Assembly (NCBI RefSeq): GCF_000350225.1
Contig: NW_005178827.1
Coordinates: forward strand, 114,666-178,665
DNA length: 64,000 nucleotides
Direction: 5' to 3'
Source of the DNA: Chondrus crispus
Lineage: Eukaryota > Rhodophyta > Florideophyceae > Gigartinales > Gigartinaceae
The notes under the pieces are model-generated. The model worked only from the letters and a program-made list of their open reading frames with translations. It ran no database searches and had not been told where the DNA came from. The translations under genes were made by a program, and so were the position numbers. Below, in pieces: positions 63,101-64,000 of this stretch (position 1 is the stretch's first letter; each line of letters opens with the position of its first letter).

Positions 63101-64000
63101 CTGCATCAATATTGATAATACATGTAGGTACTGGCCTATGAAACGCTTGTTTTCACATCCATCAACAGTGTCGTCAGGCAGCGATTCCGTTATCATTCCT
63201 TACATTTAGTTTAGTGCTTTACAGCCATTGCCAATGTAGTCCCCAAAACATTACATTACCAATTCCTAAACACTACAAATGTCGTCCAGCAACATTATAT
63301 TGTCGTCTCAGAACAAGTACCAACTACCATCCAAAACCAATATAAGTATTACTTCTGAAAACCACGATTATAGTGTTCACGAACGATACGTTTATTGCTA
63401 TTCCGACATATTACATGTAACGTGCACAGAACGATGAAAGTAATAATTCAAAATATTACTAATATATATTGTCGTTGGACAACATTACCAGTGTTTATTC
63501 GAACGTTATATTTCACGTTTCTGTACGATATAAGTAATAATACAATTAATGAATATTTTATATTGGCGTTGGACAATGTTTAAAGTGTTTCAAGGAACAT
63601 TATATTTAACGTTTCTGCACGTTGCATTTAGTGCCATCTAATATAATTATATATAGTGTGCTGAAATGATTCATTTATCGTTTCCACAGACAGTGCCTAT
63701 AATGTTCACATACGCTACGTATAGTGGTTCAATAACACATTATAAGTAACGTCCATTGTTGATGTTTTAATGGTTACAATGACATTATATCTATTGTTCA
63801 CGGCTGATGCAAGTGGTACCCGAATTCTGATGTTTTCATCGTACACGGACGTTTTATTATCATTCCCGGAATGCTGATGTATTGTTGTCCGGACAATACT
63901 ATTCTGGTATCCCAAAAACGTATCGTCCAAAAACATTACATATATCATGACACGATATTACTTTAATGTTTCGGAATACTACAAGTATTGTTGTTCCTGG
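63101..64000. repeat. Right subterminal degenerate repeats of element B
   Basis: AT-rich DNA made of degenerate 30-45 bp units based on AACATTATA, TATTGTCGTTGGACAA, TGTTCACGAACGATACG and GTCCAAAAACATTACATA. The same words occur at 42430-42700. The terminal inverted repeat itself is not reached in the window. Confidence 0.65.

Larger units (their letters stand above)
42408..64000. mobile_element. Element B: giant EnSpm-like transposon with captured host genes (partial)
   Basis: Starts CACTGCGGAGGCAAAACC exactly where the LTR is interrupted, close to the CACTR ends of EnSpm elements and to element A's end. Degenerate subterminal repeats built on TATTGTCCA/GGACGGTA follow to about 42700. Similar repeats occupy 63100-64000 at the other side, and the element runs out of the window, so it is longer than 21.5 kb. 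It holds the same three core genes as element A: coiled-coil accessory (+), VWW accessory (-) and transposase (-). Fragments of at least six host genes lie among them. No methyltransferase or dioxygenase was found in the visible part. Confidence 0.7.

Overview
The window is nuclear DNA of a photosynthetic eukaryote. Coding regions are almost intron-free, a few GTAAG...CAG introns can be seen, and mobile elements occupy most of the sequence. A fragment with the chlorophyll-binding ExxNGR signature (46930-47727) and fragments of eukaryotic nuclear genes (ARP5-like, RAD5/HLTF-like SNF2-RING, MFSD5-like, UTP6-like) point to an alga. Intron-poor coding, moderate GC and very high transposon load would fit a florideophyte red alga such as Chondrus, but that is inference and no taxonomic search was possible.

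Layout. (1) 817-10539 is a CACTA/EnSpm-like DNA transposon with terminal inverted repeats beginning CCCAGTAA, a TAC target duplication, subterminal GGATG/CATCC repeats, a tnp2-type transposase and a divergent second gene. It also carries apparent captured fragments, among them the C-terminal half of an APH-like kinase. (2) 10543-16420 holds GC-rich repeats and an unrecognised 786-codon frame on the minus strand. (3) 16421-36907 is a candidate transposon of about 20.5 kb, here called element A, with matching ends CACAGGAAGGTCAAAAT. It carries a transposase, a DNA methyltransferase fused to a SET domain, a 2OG-Fe(II) dioxygenase and two accessory genes, most of them broken by in-frame stops. (4) 36908-41624 is a leftward LTR retrotransposon (5' LTR, gag, retropepsin remnant) with a solo LTR nested in gag. 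Next to it lies a 135-bp adenylation-domain remnant between inverted LTRs, then an LTR cut by the next element. (5) 42408-64000 and beyond is element B, a second giant transposon of the same family as A, starting CACTGCGGAGGCAAAACC and running off the window.

A and B share a syntenic core: transposase, a protein with a conserved VWW region, and a coiled-coil accessory protein, in the same order and relative orientation once B is flipped. The cargo differs. A carries the methyltransferase-SET and dioxygenase genes, which would write and oxidise or remove chromatin or DNA marks. B carries at least six host gene fragments (MFSD5-like, UTP6-like, LHC/HLIP-like, GST-like, SNF2-RING, ARP5-like). 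The window therefore shows a family of large gene-capturing EnSpm-like transposons, one of which carries a putative epigenetic module. This is the main candidate for an undescribed system.

Most broken genes here keep one reading frame across long stretches and are interrupted by single TGA, TAG or TAA codons. That pattern suggests point-mutational decay, perhaps C-to-T changes, rather than random indels. The B transposase (1263 aa) is the best preserved enzyme in the window.
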